Source: Methylobacillus glycogenes JCM 2850 | Lineage (GTDB): Bacteria; Pseudomonadota; Gammaproteobacteria; Burkholderiales; Methylophilaceae | Assembly (NCBI RefSeq): GCF_000617925.1 | Contig: NZ_BAMT01000001.1 | Span: 496,001-560,000 of the forward strand | DNA length: 64,000 bases | Direction of reading: 5' to 3' | Part shown: positions 27,970 to 37,749 of the stretch, piece by piece | How the letters are laid out: each line of letters opens with the position of its first letter | How positions within the stretch are numbered: the first letter of the stretch is position 1 | Program-made: the position numbers and the translations under genes | The notes under the pieces: generated by a model | Told to the model about the DNA's origin: nothing | The model's database searches: none | The model's input: only the letters and a program-made list of their open reading frames with translations

Positions 27970-30402
27970 ATGACAGAACAAACACTACCGGCTTTCTCCC
28001 CAGAATCTGGACTGTTGCCCTTATTGCCACTGCGCGACGTAGTGGTTTATCCGCATCTGGTCATTCCCTTGTTTGTTGGTCGCGAAAAGTCGGTAAAAGC
28101 CTTGGAGCTCGCCTCTGAGCAAGATAAACAAATTCTGCTGGTAGCGCAGCGTTCGCCCAATAAGGACGAGCCTGATGCAGAAGATCTCTACGATGTGGGC
28201 ACTGTTGCCACCGTACTGCAAATGCTCAAGCTGCCTGACGGCACAGTTAAGGTTTTGGTAGAAGGCCTGCATAGAGCCAAAGTACTGGAGTTTGTTGAAA
28301 CTCAGGAATGCTTTGCTGCCAAGTCTGAACTCATAGAAAGCCCCGCTGGCGAAGATAGCCAGACGCAGGCGCTGATGCGTACTGTATTCACGCAGTTTGA
28401 CCAATACGTCAAACTCAACAAGAAAATTCCGCCTGAAATTCTGACCTCACTGGCTACCATTGACGATGCAGGCAGGTTGGCAGATACCATTACTGCGCAT
28501 CTGACCCTCAAGCTGGAAGAGAAGCAGAAGATACTGGAAATGTTCAGTGTTTCTGCGCGCCTGGAGCATTTGCTCAGCCTGCTGGAAGCCGAAATTGACA
28601 TCCTGCAGGTAGAAAAGCGCATTCGTGGCCGCGTCAAACGCCAGATGGAAAAGAGCCAGCGCGAGTATTACCTTAATGAGCAAGTCAAGGCGATCCAGAA
28701 AGAACTGGGTGAGCAAGACGAAAATGCTGACATTGATGAGCTGGAAAAGCGCATTGCTGATGCCAAAATGCCCAAGGATGCTTTGGCCAAGGCTAATGCT
28801 GAATTGAAGAAGCTCAAGATGATGTCCCCCATGTCGGCGGAAGCCACTGTGGTGCGTAACTACATCGAAACCCTGGTAGGCCTGCCCTGGAGAAAGAAAA
28901 CCAAGATCAGCCGTGACCTAGGCAGTGCTGAAGATATCCTTGATGCAGATCACTACGGTCTGGAAAAGGTCAAGGAGCGTATTGTTGAGTACCTCGCGGT
29001 ACAACAACGCGTGGACAAGCTCAAGGCACCTATTCTTTGCCTGGTTGGCCCTCCTGGTGTGGGTAAGACCTCTTTGGGTCAAAGCATTGCCAAGGCGGTG
29101 AATCGCAAGTTCATTCGTGTCGCCCTGGGTGGTGTGCGCGATGAGTCGGAAATTCGTGGTCACAGACGTACTTATATCGGTTCCATGCCAGGCAAGGTGT
29201 TGCAGAGCATGACCAAGGTGGGCGTGAAAAATCCGCTGTTCCTGCTCGATGAAGTCGACAAGATGGGCCAGGATTTCCGTGGCGATCCTTCATCCGCCTT
29301 GCTGGAAGTGCTGGACCCAGAGCAGAACCATACTTTTGTCGACCACTATGTGGAAGTCGAGTACGACCTCTCAGATGTGATGTTTGTGGCAACTGCTAAT
29401 TCGCTGAACATTCCTGGCCCATTGCTGGACCGTATGGAAGTGATACGTCTGGCGGGTTACACCGAAGATGAGAAGGTGAATATTGCCATGCGCTATCTGC
29501 TGCCCAAGCAGCTGAAGACGCACGGCCTCAAGGAAACCGAGATCAGTGTTTCGGAAGCCACCATCCGTGATGTTGTGCGCTATTACACCCGTGAAGCTGG
29601 TGTGCGTAGCTTGGATAGGGAAATTTCCAAGATCAGCCGCAAGGTGGTGAAGGAAATTCTCACCAACAAGAGCAAGGCTGCCAGCGCGCGCAAGATTGTA
29701 GTGACGCCGAAAAACCTTGAAAAATACCTGGGCGTACAGCGCTTTGACTATGGTGTGGCTGCCAAGGAAAACCAGGTAGGGCAGGTGACTGGTCTGGCCT
29801 GGACTGAAGTGGGCGGTGAATTGCTCACCATTGAATCTGTGCTGCTGCCAGGCAAGGGCAAGGTGATTACCACAGGTAAGCTGGGTGAGGTCATGCAAGA
29901 GTCCATACAGGCTGCAATGAGCGTGGTGCGTAGCCGTGCCAAGCGTCTGGGCTTTGCTGAGGACTTCCACGAAAAGAACGATATCCACATCCACTTGCCC
30001 GAAGGCGCTACGCCCAAGGACGGTCCAAGTGCGGGTATCGCCATTTCGACCGCGCTGGTTTCTGTACTGAGCAATATCCCAGTACGTGCGGATGTTGCCA
30101 TGACAGGCGAAATTACCCTGCGTGGTGAAGTATTGCCTATCGGCGGCTTGAAGGAAAAGTTGTTGGCGGCGCATCGCGGTGGAATCAAGACCGTGTTGAT
30201 TCCTGAGCAGAACGTCAAAGACTTGAGCGATATTCCTGCCAATATCAAAAATCACCTAGATATCCATCCAGTGAAATGGATTGATGAAGTTCTCAAGCTA
30301 GCGCTTGAGCGCTTGCCTGAATCGGCTGAGGGTGAAGAAGAGGTAGCTGAGGTTAAGCCCAAGGGTAAAACCACCAAGTCCTCTTCAGTGACAAAACATT
30401 GA
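27970..30402 (+). CDS. lon: ATP-dependent protease Lon
   Basis: 810-residue AAA+ serine protease. N-terminal substrate-binding domain ([23 protein letters not shown]), coiled-coil middle ([19 protein letters not shown]), Walker [16 protein letters not shown], Walker [11 protein letters not shown], and C-terminal protease domain with catalytic Ser in [10 protein letters not shown] and the partner Lys in [14 protein letters not shown]. The C-terminus has an acidic then Lys/Ser/Thr-rich tail ([19 protein letters not shown]), common in betaproteobacterial Lon. It has its own upstream region after the clpX terminator, consistent with separate heat-shock control, though I could not pick a sigma-32 promoter with confidence. 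Confidence 0.98.
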   Translation: MTEQTLPAFSPESGLLPLLPLRDVVVYPHLVIPLFVGREKSVKALELASEQDKQILLVAQRSPNKDEPDAEDLYDVGTVATVLQMLKLPDGTVKVLVEGLHRAKVLEFVETQECFAAKSELIESPAGEDSQTQALMRTVFTQFDQYVKLNKKIPPEILTSLATIDDAGRLADTITAHLTLKLEEKQKILEMFSVSARLEHLLSLLEAEIDILQVEKRIRGRVKRQMEKSQREYYLNEQVKAIQKELGEQDENADIDELEKRIADAKMPKDALAKANAELKKLKMMSPMSAEATVVRNYIETLVGLPWRKKTKISRDLGSAEDILDADHYGLEKVKERIVEYLAVQQRVDKLKAPILCLVGPPGVGKTSLGQSIAKAVNRKFIRVALGGVRDESEIRGHRRTYIGSMPGKVLQSMTKVGVKNPLFLLDEVDKMGQDFRGDPSSALLEVLDPEQNHTFVDHYVEVEYDLSDVMFVATANSLNIPGPLLDRMEVIRLAGYTEDEKVNIAMRYLLPKQLKTHGLKETEISVSEATIRDVVRYYTREAGVRSLDREISKISRKVVKEILTNKSKAASARKIVVTPKNLEKYLGVQRFDYGVAAKENQVGQVTGLAWTEVGGELLTIESVLLPGKGKVITTGKLGEVMQESIQAAMSVVRSRAKRLGFAEDFHEKNDIHIHLPEGATPKDGPSAGIAISTALVSVLSNIPVRADVAMTGEITLRGEVLPIGGLKEKLLAAHRGGIKTVLIPEQNVKDLSDIPANIKNHLDIHPVKWIDEVLKLALERLPESAEGEEEVAEVKPKGKTTKSSSVTKH

Positions 30403-30433
30403 TCTAAAGCGCATGTTATCGGGCGGGAAAAGC

Positions 30434-30463
30434 TTGACACAGGCTTTTTCCGCTTGATATAAA
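30434..30463 (+). promoter_or_regulatory. Sigma-70-type promoter of the HU gene
   Basis: TTGACA at 30434-30439 and TATAAA at 30458-30463 are separated by 18 bases. The predicted start leaves about 50 bases of leader before the HU gene with AAAGGGG just upstream of its GTG. Confidence 0.7.
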
Positions 30464-30520
30464 GCTTGCACAGGGTCTTTTCGCCCCTGTTCTTAAAACA
30501 ATGTCGAAAGGGGATTACAG

Positions 30521-30787
30521 GTGAATAAGTCTGAATTGATTGATCAAATCGCTAAAGCCGCTGGTATTTCCAAGGCTGCTGCGGGTCGTTCGTTGGATGC
30601 AACAACTGCTGCAATCACAAAGTCGCTGAAAAAAGGTGATGATGTGACCCTGATTGGTTTTGGTACTTTTTACGTTGGTAAACGTGCTGCACGTAATGGT
30701 CGTAATCCTCGCACTGGCGCCACTATTAAAATCAAGGCTGCTAATTCTCCTAAATTTAGGCTGGTAAAGCGCTCAAAGATGCAGTAA
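30521..30787 (+). CDS. hupB: DNA-binding protein HU-beta
   Basis: 88-residue histone-like nucleoid protein, GTG start after GGGGA. Sequence [26 protein letters not shown] is the N-terminal helical body; [21 protein letters not shown] is the family signature including the DNA-wrapping beta arm ([12 protein letters not shown] with Pro63-like residue). Its position directly after lon is the conserved order in proteobacteria. The two tRNAs follow. Confidence 0.97.
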   Translation: MNKSELIDQIAKAAGISKAAAGRSLDATTAAITKSLKKGDDVTLIGFGTFYVGKRAARNGRNPRTGATIKIKAANSPKFRLVKRSKMQ

Positions 30788-30814
30788 ACTAGCGGTCTTC
30801 GTTGATTAGCGAAT

Positions 30815-30890
30815 GGGTGCTTAGCTCAGTTGGTAGAGCGTCGCCCTTACAAGGCGAATGTCGGCGGTTCGACCCCGTCAGCACCCACCA
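30815..30890 (+). tRNA. tRNA-Val (anticodon TAC)
   Basis: 76 bases with encoded CCA. Acceptor GGGTGCT/AGCACCC pairs, D-arm TAGCTCAGTTGGTAGAGC is standard, anticodon loop CTTACAA gives UAC, T-arm GGTTCGACCCC is standard. Confidence 0.97.
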
Positions 30891-30941
30891 TATAATCAAT
30901 GAAAAAGACGTTGAGTTTTGGAGAAAGCAACGCGAAGTCAA

Positions 30942-31018
30942 GGAGTGGTAGTTCAGTTGGTTAGAATACCGGCCTGTCACGCCGGGGGTCGCGGGTTCGA
31001 GCCCCGTCCACTCCGCCA
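30942..31018 (+). tRNA. tRNA-Asp (anticodon GTC)
   Basis: 77 bases with encoded CCA. Acceptor GGAGTGG/CCACTCC pairs; anticodon loop CTGTCAC gives GUC; T-arm GGGTTCGAGCCC. It is 51 bases after tRNA-Val and shares its transcript most likely. Confidence 0.97.
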
Positions 31019-31048
31019 GAAAAAGCGAACCTTAGGGTTCGCTTTTTT
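31019..31048 (+). terminator. Terminator of the tRNA-Val/tRNA-Asp transcript
   Basis: AAAAAGCGAACC / GGGTTCGCTTTTTT hairpin with a TTA loop, immediately after the tRNA-Asp CCA. Confidence 0.92.
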
Positions 31049-31288
31049 ATTGCCTGTAAGTTCTTGGCTGCCATTACTCATGCATGAATTTGCGCGATTT
31101 TCCCTTCATTTAATTTCCCCGCCTAGTTGTATCACCCAGCTCACTTTTCCTATTGATTCAAGCCATGTTTTAGCCTGTGAGAGGTAGGTTTGAGGCCTGC
31201 AGGTGTGGTATATTCGAGAGTTAGGTTTACCAGTCTGTATTGCAGACTAACAATTTCCTACATTGAAAATAAAGAAGGCGTCTTTTGT

Positions 31289-33181
31289 ATGTTGGATTCA
31301 ATTCGTGATCGTTCCAAAGGCTGGTTGGCCAAAGCTATTCTGGCACTTATCACCGTGCCATTCGCATTGGTTGGTGTAGATAGTTATTTGCGTGATGCCG
31401 GGTCTAATGTGGCGGTGGCCAAGGTCGATGGCAATTCGATTACCGTGCAGGAGTATCAAGCGGCGCTAGAGAATCTGCGCAATCGCTTGCAGAGTGAAGG
31501 TAAGGTTGATCAGTCCGTTCTTGACGGCCCTGAGCTAAAGCAGGCTGTGGTAGATCACTTGGTTGATACCAAGTTGTTGGCAGCAGAGGTTAAGCGTGCC
31601 AATTTTGTCGTCAGCGATGAGCAGCTTTCGCACTATATTACCTCCGAGCAAATCTTCCAGCAGGACGGCAAGTTCTCGCAAGAGCTCTATGACCAGTTCC
31701 TCACAGAACGTCGCCGTACCCCTTCGCAATTCGAGAGTGAAGTCAGATCTGACTTGCTGACCATGCAGGCGCGTGATGGTCTGGGTGCTCTGGCATTTGT
31801 GCCCAATGGCCTGGCCAATCATGTCATCAAGGTTGAACATCAGTCGCGTGAAGTCAGTGTGGCTGAATTCAAAACCGCGGATTACATTCCCCAGGTCAAG
31901 GTAAGCGATAGCGAAGTCCAGGCTTATTACAAAGAACATCAGGAAAAATTCAAGGTGCCTGAGCAGGTTAAGCTGCAGTTTGTGCTGTTGTCTGCCAACA
32001 GCCTGATTGCCAGCCAACAGGTTTCAGAGCAGGAAGCACGTGATTATTACGCGCAGAATGCAGCTCAATTCCAGGGCGATGAGCAGCGCAGAGCCAGCCA
32101 CATCCTGATTGCCTTTGGTGTTAGCCCCACTGAGGAAGCCAAGCAAAAAGCCAAAGCCAAGGCGGAAGAAGTGCTGGCTTTGGTGAAGAAGAACCCTGCC
32201 CAGTTTGAAGAGCTGGCCAAGCAGTATTCGCAAGACCCTGGTTCCAAGGATAAGGGTGGCGATCTGGGCTTGTTTGGCACGGGTGCTATGGTCAAGCCTT
32301 TCGAGGATGCCGTGTTCTCCATGAAGCCAGGCACCATCAGCGAGCTGGTTGAATCTGATTTTGGTTACCACATCATCAAGCTGACCGAAATCAAGGGTAG
32401 CGGTCAGGCATTTGCCGATGTACAAGGCCAGATTCGTGCCGAGTTGATGTACCAGAAAGCATTGTCCAAGTTTGCCGAGCAGGCCGACAATTTCAGCAAT
32501 ATGGTGTATGAACAGGCTGACAGTCTTGACGCTGCTGCCAAGGAATTCAACCTGCAAGTGCAAACCAGCGCCTGGTTGAGCCGTGCGGAAGGTGCCAAGT
32601 TCTTCAAGAACGACAAGCTGATGGATATGGTATTCAGCGATGAAGTACTGAAGGACAAGCGCAATACCGAAGCGGTTGAAGTTTCACCCAACAATTTGCT
32701 CTCTGCACGCGTGCTGGAATACAAGCCTGCTGCCGCACGTACTTTTGAGGAAGTAAAAGCTGGCATTGAGGATTACCTCAAGCAGGAAAAAGCCGCCAAG
32801 CTGGCGCGTGAAAAAGGTGAAGCAGCCCTGGCTGACTTGCGTGCTGGCAAGACAGTATCTGCCAACTGGACTGAACCTGTTGTGGTGGATCGCAAAAACC
32901 CGCAAAGTCTGACCGATCTTTCTGTAACGACTGCGTTCAAGGCCAACGCGACTAAATTGCCAGCTTACAACGCGGTTGCTGACCGCAATGGCTACTTGCT
33001 GGTTAAGGTGAGCGATGTGAAATTCGCGGTGGAATCGGAAGAAGCCCAGCGCGAAGCCAAGGCCGAGTTGCAAACTGCTTTGACCTCTGAGTACAAGCGT
33101 GCATACATGGCATCGCTCAAGCAAAAGAGCAAGGTCAATGTAAACAAGCAATTGTTAAGCCCAGAGCAGAACAATCAATAA
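31289..33181 (+). CDS. ppiD: Peptidyl-prolyl isomerase PpiD-type periplasmic chaperone
   Basis: 630-residue membrane-anchored periplasmic folding factor. ATG 31289 begins the standard MLDSIRDRSKGWLAKAILAL with one transmembrane segment (IPD-like ALITVPFALVGV). SurA_N-type chaperone helices follow (VDGNSITVQEYQ), then a parvulin domain with ASHILIAFGV, FEELAKQYSQDPGSKDKGGDLG and SDFGYHIIKLTEI, and a helical C-terminal chaperone part. Earlier in-frame codons would add an atypical N-terminus. The location after hupB and tRNAs is conserved. A strong terminator follows. Confidence 0.93.
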   Translation: MLDSIRDRSKGWLAKAILALITVPFALVGVDSYLRDAGSNVAVAKVDGNSITVQEYQAALENLRNRLQSEGKVDQSVLDGPELKQAVVDHLVDTKLLAAEVKRANFVVSDEQLSHYITSEQIFQQDGKFSQELYDQFLTERRRTPSQFESEVRSDLLTMQARDGLGALAFVPNGLANHVIKVEHQSREVSVAEFKTADYIPQVKVSDSEVQAYYKEHQEKFKVPEQVKLQFVLLSANSLIASQQVSEQEARDYYAQNAAQFQGDEQRRASHILIAFGVSPTEEAKQKAKAKAEEVLALVKKNPAQFEELAKQYSQDPGSKDKGGDLGLFGTGAMVKPFEDAVFSMKPGTISELVESDFGYHIIKLTEIKGSGQAFADVQGQIRAELMYQKALSKFAEQADNFSNMVYEQADSLDAAAKEFNLQVQTSAWLSRAEGAKFFKNDKLMDMVFSDEVLKDKRNTEAVEVSPNNLLSARVLEYKPAAARTFEEVKAGIEDYLKQEKAAKLAREKGEAALADLRAGKTVSANWTEPVVVDRKNPQSLTDLSVTTAFKANATKLPAYNAVADRNGYLLVKVSDVKFAVESEEAQREAKAELQTALTSEYKRAYMASLKQKSKVNVNKQLLSPEQNNQ

Positions 33182-33204
33182 TCATCAGACCACAGTCTGA
33201 AATA

Positions 33205-33235
33205 AAAAACGGCTGAAGATTCAGCCGTTTTTTTT
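33205..33235 (+). terminator. Rho-independent terminator of ppiD
   Basis: AAAACGGCTGAA / TTCAGCCGTTTT with a two-base loop and eight T. Confidence 0.92.
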
Positions 33236-33321
33236 GCCTGTTTTACATACTTATCAAGTTCTCAGCGTTTATTTTTCTCCATCGCTGGCTTCTGAATCAC
33301 TGACATCTCAATCACTGATTA

Positions 33322-34092
33322 TCAGCCGACGATATTCATGCCGCCATCAACATAGGTAATCTCTCCCGTAATGCCGGAGGCAAGATCGCTGCAAAGAAAC
33401 GCCGCGGCATTGCCAATTTCTTCCAGCGTGATGTTGCGACGCAAGGGCGCATGGGCTGCATTGTGCTGCAAGATGGCGTCAAAGCCTGTGATGCCAGACG
33501 CAGCCAGCGTGGCGATAGGGCCAGCAGAAACCGCGTTGACGCGTATGCCCTTGGGGCCCAGGCTCTGCGCCATATAGCGTACGTTGGCCTCCAGGCTGGC
33601 CTTGGCCAGACCCATGACGTTGTAATTAGGCATGGCGCGTTCAGCACCCAGGAAACTCACGGTGAGCAGGCTGGCCTTGCGCCCTTGCATCATGGGCAGG
33701 GCAGCTTTGGCCAGCGCGGCAAAACTGTAGGCACTGACATCATGAGCAATCTGGAAATACTCGCGGCTGACACTGTCCAGATAATCCCCAGCAAGTGCTG
33801 CCTTGGGCACAAAGGCCACCGAATGCACCAGAATGTCGAATTGTGTCCAATACTGTTCTAAAGCCTGCAACATGCTGGCGATGGATTCATCGCTGGCCAC
33901 ATCGCAAGGGAGGATGATATTGCTACCCAATGCTTGGGCCAAGGGGGTGACACGTGGCAGAAACTTGTCTTTCTGATAGGTGATGGCGAGTTCAGCACCT
34001 TGGGCGCGCATGGCCTGGGCAATGCCGTAGGCAATGGATTGTTCACTCAACACACCAATAATAAGGGCACGTTTGCCTTGTAGAAAGCTCAT
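33322..34092 (-). CDS. fabI: Enoyl-ACP reductase (NADH) FabI
   Basis: 256-residue short-chain dehydrogenase that performs the last reduction step of fatty-acid elongation. N-terminus [24 protein letters not shown] carries the FabI variant of the nucleotide-binding motif. Catalytic Tyr and Lys are in [12 protein letters not shown] (spacing Y-x6-K, the FabI hallmark), with [23 protein letters not shown] after it. C-terminus [10 protein letters not shown] is normal. It is the last gene of a minus-strand run that includes a peptide ABC transporter; AGGAG precedes the start. Confidence 0.97.
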   Translation of the reverse strand: MSFLQGKRALIIGVLSEQSIAYGIAQAMRAQGAELAITYQKDKFLPRVTPLAQALGSNIILPCDVASDESIASMLQALEQYWTQFDILVHSVAFVPKAALAGDYLDSVSREYFQIAHDVSAYSFAALAKAALPMMQGRKASLLTVSFLGAERAMPNYNVMGLAKASLEANVRYMAQSLGPKGIRVNAVSAGPIATLAASGITGFDAILQHNAAHAPLRRNITLEEIGNAAAFLCSDLASGITGEITYVDGGMNIVG

Positions 34093-34166
34093 GCAATGCT
34101 CCTGAGGGAGGGGTTTTACATCAGGCTGAGATAAGAGGCAGATCCGTAACAGTAGGAGAACGCTGC

Positions 34167-34991
34167 TTATTTCTTGGCCGAGGTTCTAGGGTCGTAAACG
34201 TCGCGCAGACCTTCACCAAACAAGTTGTAACCCAAGACCGTAATCAAGATGGCAAGGCCGGGGAATAAGGATAACCACCAGGCAAACTGGATGTATTCCT
34301 TGCCATCAGTGAGTATATTGCCCCAGGACGCCTGAGGCGCTTGCACGCCCAAACCCAGGAAGCTTAAGCCCGATTCAATCAGCACTGCACTGGCGACACC
34401 CAGCACAGAACTGACAATAATAGGGGTCATGCTATTGGGCAGTAAGTGCATAAAGATTAATCGCTTATCACTGGCACCCAGGGCTTCAGAGGCCATGACA
34501 AATTCTCGGTTACGCAAACTGAGAAACTCGGCACGTACCAGGCGTGTCACGCCCATCCATGAAGTCAGCCCGATCACGACCATGATGTTGACCACGGAAG
34601 ACGATAGAAAGGCAATCACGGCCAGAATCAAGAAGAAGGTCGGGATGGAGAGCATGACATCGACCATGCGCATGATCACCACATCCACCCAGCCACGGTA
34701 ATAGCCCGCAATCGCCCCCAGTATGATGCCGATACTGGTGGCAATACCCACAGCCACCAAGCCAACCAGCAGCGATATCTGCGCGCCAAACAGCATGCGC
34801 GAAAACACATCGCGCCCCAGGGCATCCGTGCCCATGAGATGTGTGGAGCTGGGCGAGAGCAATATCGCCTTTACGTCTATCGCATTCGGGTCATATGGCG
34901 CCAAATACGGTGCCAGCACGGCCAGCAGGAAAATACCAACAATGATGATAAAGCCGGAAAGGGCGAGCGGATTGGCAAGCGCACGTCTCAT
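34167..34991 (-). CDS. Peptide ABC transporter permease (DppC/YejE type)
   Basis: 274-residue inner-membrane permease. Typical DppC/OppC-like N-terminus ([29 protein letters not shown]), five to six membrane segments, and the EAA loop region with [18 protein letters not shown] contacting the ATPase. [20 protein letters not shown] is the characteristic N-terminal periplasmic block. It starts five bases after the stop of the partner permease. The ATPase subunits are not encoded nearby. Confidence 0.9.
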   Translation of the reverse strand: MRRALANPLALSGFIIIVGIFLLAVLAPYLAPYDPNAIDVKAILLSPSSTHLMGTDALGRDVFSRMLFGAQISLLVGLVAVGIATSIGIILGAIAGYYRGWVDVVIMRMVDVMLSIPTFFLILAVIAFLSSSVVNIMVVIGLTSWMGVTRLVRAEFLSLRNREFVMASEALGASDKRLIFMHLLPNSMTPIIVSSVLGVASAVLIESGLSFLGLGVQAPQASWGNILTDGKEYIQFAWWLSLFPGLAILITVLGYNLFGEGLRDVYDPRTSAKK

Positions 34992-34995
34992 TGCA

Positions 34996-36006
34996 TCACT
35001 CCCCGGCGTACACGTGGGTCAGCCAGGCATAGGCCAGGTCTGCCAGTAGGTTACCAATCAGTGTCAGTGCAGAACCTATGGTCAGAATACCCATGATGGT
35101 GGGGAAGTCCCGCATCAGCACCGCGTCGTAAAACAATTTGCCCATGCCGGGAATCGCAAAGATGGATTCTGCAATCACAGAGCCGCCAATCAGACCGGGA
35201 ATGGACAGGCCAAGAATGGTGATCAAAGGTAACAAGGCATTGCGCAAGGCATGCTTGTAGACCACGCTGTTCTCAGGCAAGCCCTTGGAACGTGCAGTGG
35301 TGATGTAGTCCTGATGCAGCACATCCAGCATGCCATTGCGCACAAATAGCGATATACCTGCCAATCCGCTCAAGGCGGAAATGAACACAGGCAGGGCCAG
35401 ATGTTGCAGGCTATCCCAGGCGTATTGCCACCAGGCCAGTTTTTCTGCGCCCTGGCTGTGCAAGCCAGAAATTGGCAACCAGTCATGCATGACCCCGGTC
35501 CAGTACATCATCAGCAATGCCAACCAGAAGCCAGGAATGGCAAAACCAAGGAATACAAACAAAGTAATCGAGCGGTCAGGCAGACGGTTTTGCGTCAGTG
35601 CCGATATTACGCCCAAGGGCAGGGCAATCAGGATAATCAGCCCTAAGCTTAATACATTGATCAACAGGGTAATCGGCAAGGCTTCCTTGATCATGCCTGG
35701 AGTGATATTGCCTTCCTTGTCTTTGCTATCCCAAAACACTGGGCGCTGATGTGAGGCAAAGGAATTACCAAAATCAAGCTTGACCATGCGTTGCAGCCAC
35801 AAGCCATATTGCACAATCACAGGCTTATCCAGGTTGTACATTTCACGTAGCTTCTGGCGGGACTCCTCACTGGATTTAGGGTCAAAGCCAGCTTCGCTGG
35901 TTGTAATATCCCCTGGTGCCAGATGCATGATAAGGAAGGAGATCAGGCTGATACCCACCAGTAGCGGCACCATCCAGAACAAGCGTTTGAGCAGATAGCT
36001 CAGCAT
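34996..36006 (-). CDS. Peptide ABC transporter permease (DppB/YejB type)
   Basis: 336-residue permease. I chose ATG 36006 (MLSYLLKRLFWMVPLLVG) because it gives the family N-terminus; an upstream frame would add a cysteine-rich tail not seen in this family. FLIMHLAPGD after the first helix and the EAA-like loop TARSKGLPENSVVYKHALRNALLPL are present. The 60-residue insertion around DFGNSFASHQRPVFWDSKDK is typical of the YejB subgroup. Together with the binding protein it should import oligopeptides. Confidence 0.9.
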   Translation of the reverse strand: MLSYLLKRLFWMVPLLVGISLISFLIMHLAPGDITTSEAGFDPKSSEESRQKLREMYNLDKPVIVQYGLWLQRMVKLDFGNSFASHQRPVFWDSKDKEGNITPGMIKEALPITLLINVLSLGLIILIALPLGVISALTQNRLPDRSITLFVFLGFAIPGFWLALLMMYWTGVMHDWLPISGLHSQGAEKLAWWQYAWDSLQHLALPVFISALSGLAGISLFVRNGMLDVLHQDYITTARSKGLPENSVVYKHALRNALLPLITILGLSIPGLIGGSVIAESIFAIPGMGKLFYDAVLMRDFPTIMGILTIGSALTLIGNLLADLAYAWLTHVYAGE

Positions 36007-36070
36007 GAGTGAACCTCGCACCACAGCAGACAAACAACACAATGGTGAGCAACACAATGGCAAGTAAACG

Positions 36071-37738
36071 TCATGGTGTAATCTCCGTACGTCTCAAGGG
36101 TTGCGGGATGTACCACTCATGAGTGTTATTGCCCAAGCCCGCAGGCGGGGCAGGGTCGGGTATGCCCTTGACGCGTTTATGTATGGCTTGCAAGCCATAG
36201 CCCGCTGACAGATAAACTATCGGGCTTTCCTCTAGCAGTATCTCCGCCAATTCATGATAGATGACGGTGCGCTTGTCAGCATTAAGCTCCATGCGGCCAC
36301 GCTCCAGCAATCTGTCCACGCGTGGGTTGTTATAGCCTATAAAATTGAATTGGCCGGGCGCTTGTTGTGAGGAGTGCCAGATGCTGTATTGATCCGGATC
36401 CAGCGCCAAAGACCAACCCAGCACTACCATATCAAAATCGCTGGTCTTGATGAAACGGCCAATAAAGGTTGCCCATTCCAGCACCCTTATGTGTATTTCT
36501 ATGCCCACTTCCTTGAGCCTGCGCTGGATCAGCACTGCACTCATCTCACGTTGCTTGTTCTGACTGGTCAGTAGAGTGAAAGACAAAGGCTTGCCATTGC
36601 GCGCGAGGATGCCATCGCCTCTATCTTGGTAGCCAGCTTCTTGGAGCAAAGCCCTAGCTTTGGCTGGGTCATAGGCATAAGGCTTGAGATTGGGATTGGC
36701 CCAGCGGGTGCCAGGCTTGTAAGGTGAGGCCACTGGTTCACCCAGGCCTAGCAAAACGCCATCAATAATCTCTTGCTTGTTGATGGCGTAATTAATGGCC
36801 TGGCGCACACGGATATCGTCAAATGGCTTGCGCTTAAGGTTGAAGCCCAAATAGGTATAGCTGTTGCCCAGTTCTTTATATAAAGCGAATTTCTTTTGTA
36901 ATTCAGGTCTGGCCGGGAAGATACGCGCATATTGCACAGGGGATAGCGTCATGGCGTCGATATTGTTCGCCATCAACTCCAGGAACTGTGCGGCTTCATC
37001 TGGTATAAAGCGGCTGGTCAGGCGTTCTATATGCGCTTGTCCCTGGCTAGAGAGCGGATTGCGCGTCAGGGTGATTTGTTCGCCTGGACGCCATTTTTCC
37101 AGCTTGTAGTAATGACTGCCTACCGGATTGCGTGCGAACGCGGTGGTGTTGATGTCTTTGCCTTCCAGCAGATGCTTGGGCAGGATATCAAGCCCAGCCC
37201 AGGAGTTGATGGCAGGGGCGTAGGGTTCGGCATAACTCACGCGGAAGGTACGCGCGTCTGGGGTTTCCGCCTTGATCACCAGTTTGTAGTCTGAACCATA
37301 GGGAGTGCGGGTTTTGTCATCAGTCACCAGCTTCCAGGTGAACAGCACATCGGCACTGGTCAAAGGCTTACCATCTGCCCATTTGAGGTTGGGCTTAAGC
37401 TTGAAGGTAATGATTTTTTGGTCTGGCGATACTTGCCAGGACTCGGCAAGCTGCCCTTCAAATTCGAGATTTTTATCGAACCGTAGCAGGCTGCTGAAAA
37501 TATGCTGGGCTACTTCTGATGCCGCAGATTCACCAGCAATCATGGGAATCAATCCACTGGGTTCGCCGCGTGTGGCATCAATCAGTGTGCCGCCATCTTC
37601 TGGCGCGTAGTCGGCGTCGTAATTGACGCTGGTTTTAACCCCCGTATCACTGCTTTGGCTGCAAGCGCCCAACAGGCCTACAAGCAAAACCATAGTCAGG
37701 CAAGAGGTCAACGATGAAGATGGAAAGCGCTTGCGCAT
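36071..37738 (-). CDS. Peptide-binding lipoprotein (SBP family 5)
   Basis: 555-residue periplasmic substrate-binding protein of the oligopeptide/nickel family. Signal with lipobox LVGLLGACSQ, so it is a lipoprotein. Domain starts DGGTLIDATRGEPSGLIPM; family blocks include QLAESWQVSPDQKIITFKL, RKPFDDIRVRQAINYAIN (the most conserved stretch) and VLEWATFIGRFIKTSDFDMV. It is 64 bases upstream of the permease pair, same strand. Substrate class inferred as peptides, not proven. Confidence 0.9.
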   Translation of the reverse strand: MRKRFPSSSLTSCLTMVLLVGLLGACSQSSDTGVKTSVNYDADYAPEDGGTLIDATRGEPSGLIPMIAGESAASEVAQHIFSSLLRFDKNLEFEGQLAESWQVSPDQKIITFKLKPNLKWADGKPLTSADVLFTWKLVTDDKTRTPYGSDYKLVIKAETPDARTFRVSYAEPYAPAINSWAGLDILPKHLLEGKDINTTAFARNPVGSHYYKLEKWRPGEQITLTRNPLSSQGQAHIERLTSRFIPDEAAQFLELMANNIDAMTLSPVQYARIFPARPELQKKFALYKELGNSYTYLGFNLKRKPFDDIRVRQAINYAINKQEIIDGVLLGLGEPVASPYKPGTRWANPNLKPYAYDPAKARALLQEAGYQDRGDGILARNGKPLSFTLLTSQNKQREMSAVLIQRRLKEVGIEIHIRVLEWATFIGRFIKTSDFDMVVLGWSLALDPDQYSIWHSSQQAPGQFNFIGYNNPRVDRLLERGRMELNADKRTVIYHELAEILLEESPIVYLSAGYGLQAIHKRVKGIPDPAPPAGLGNNTHEWYIPQPLRRTEITP

Positions 37739-37749
37739 AGTCGCTGGTG

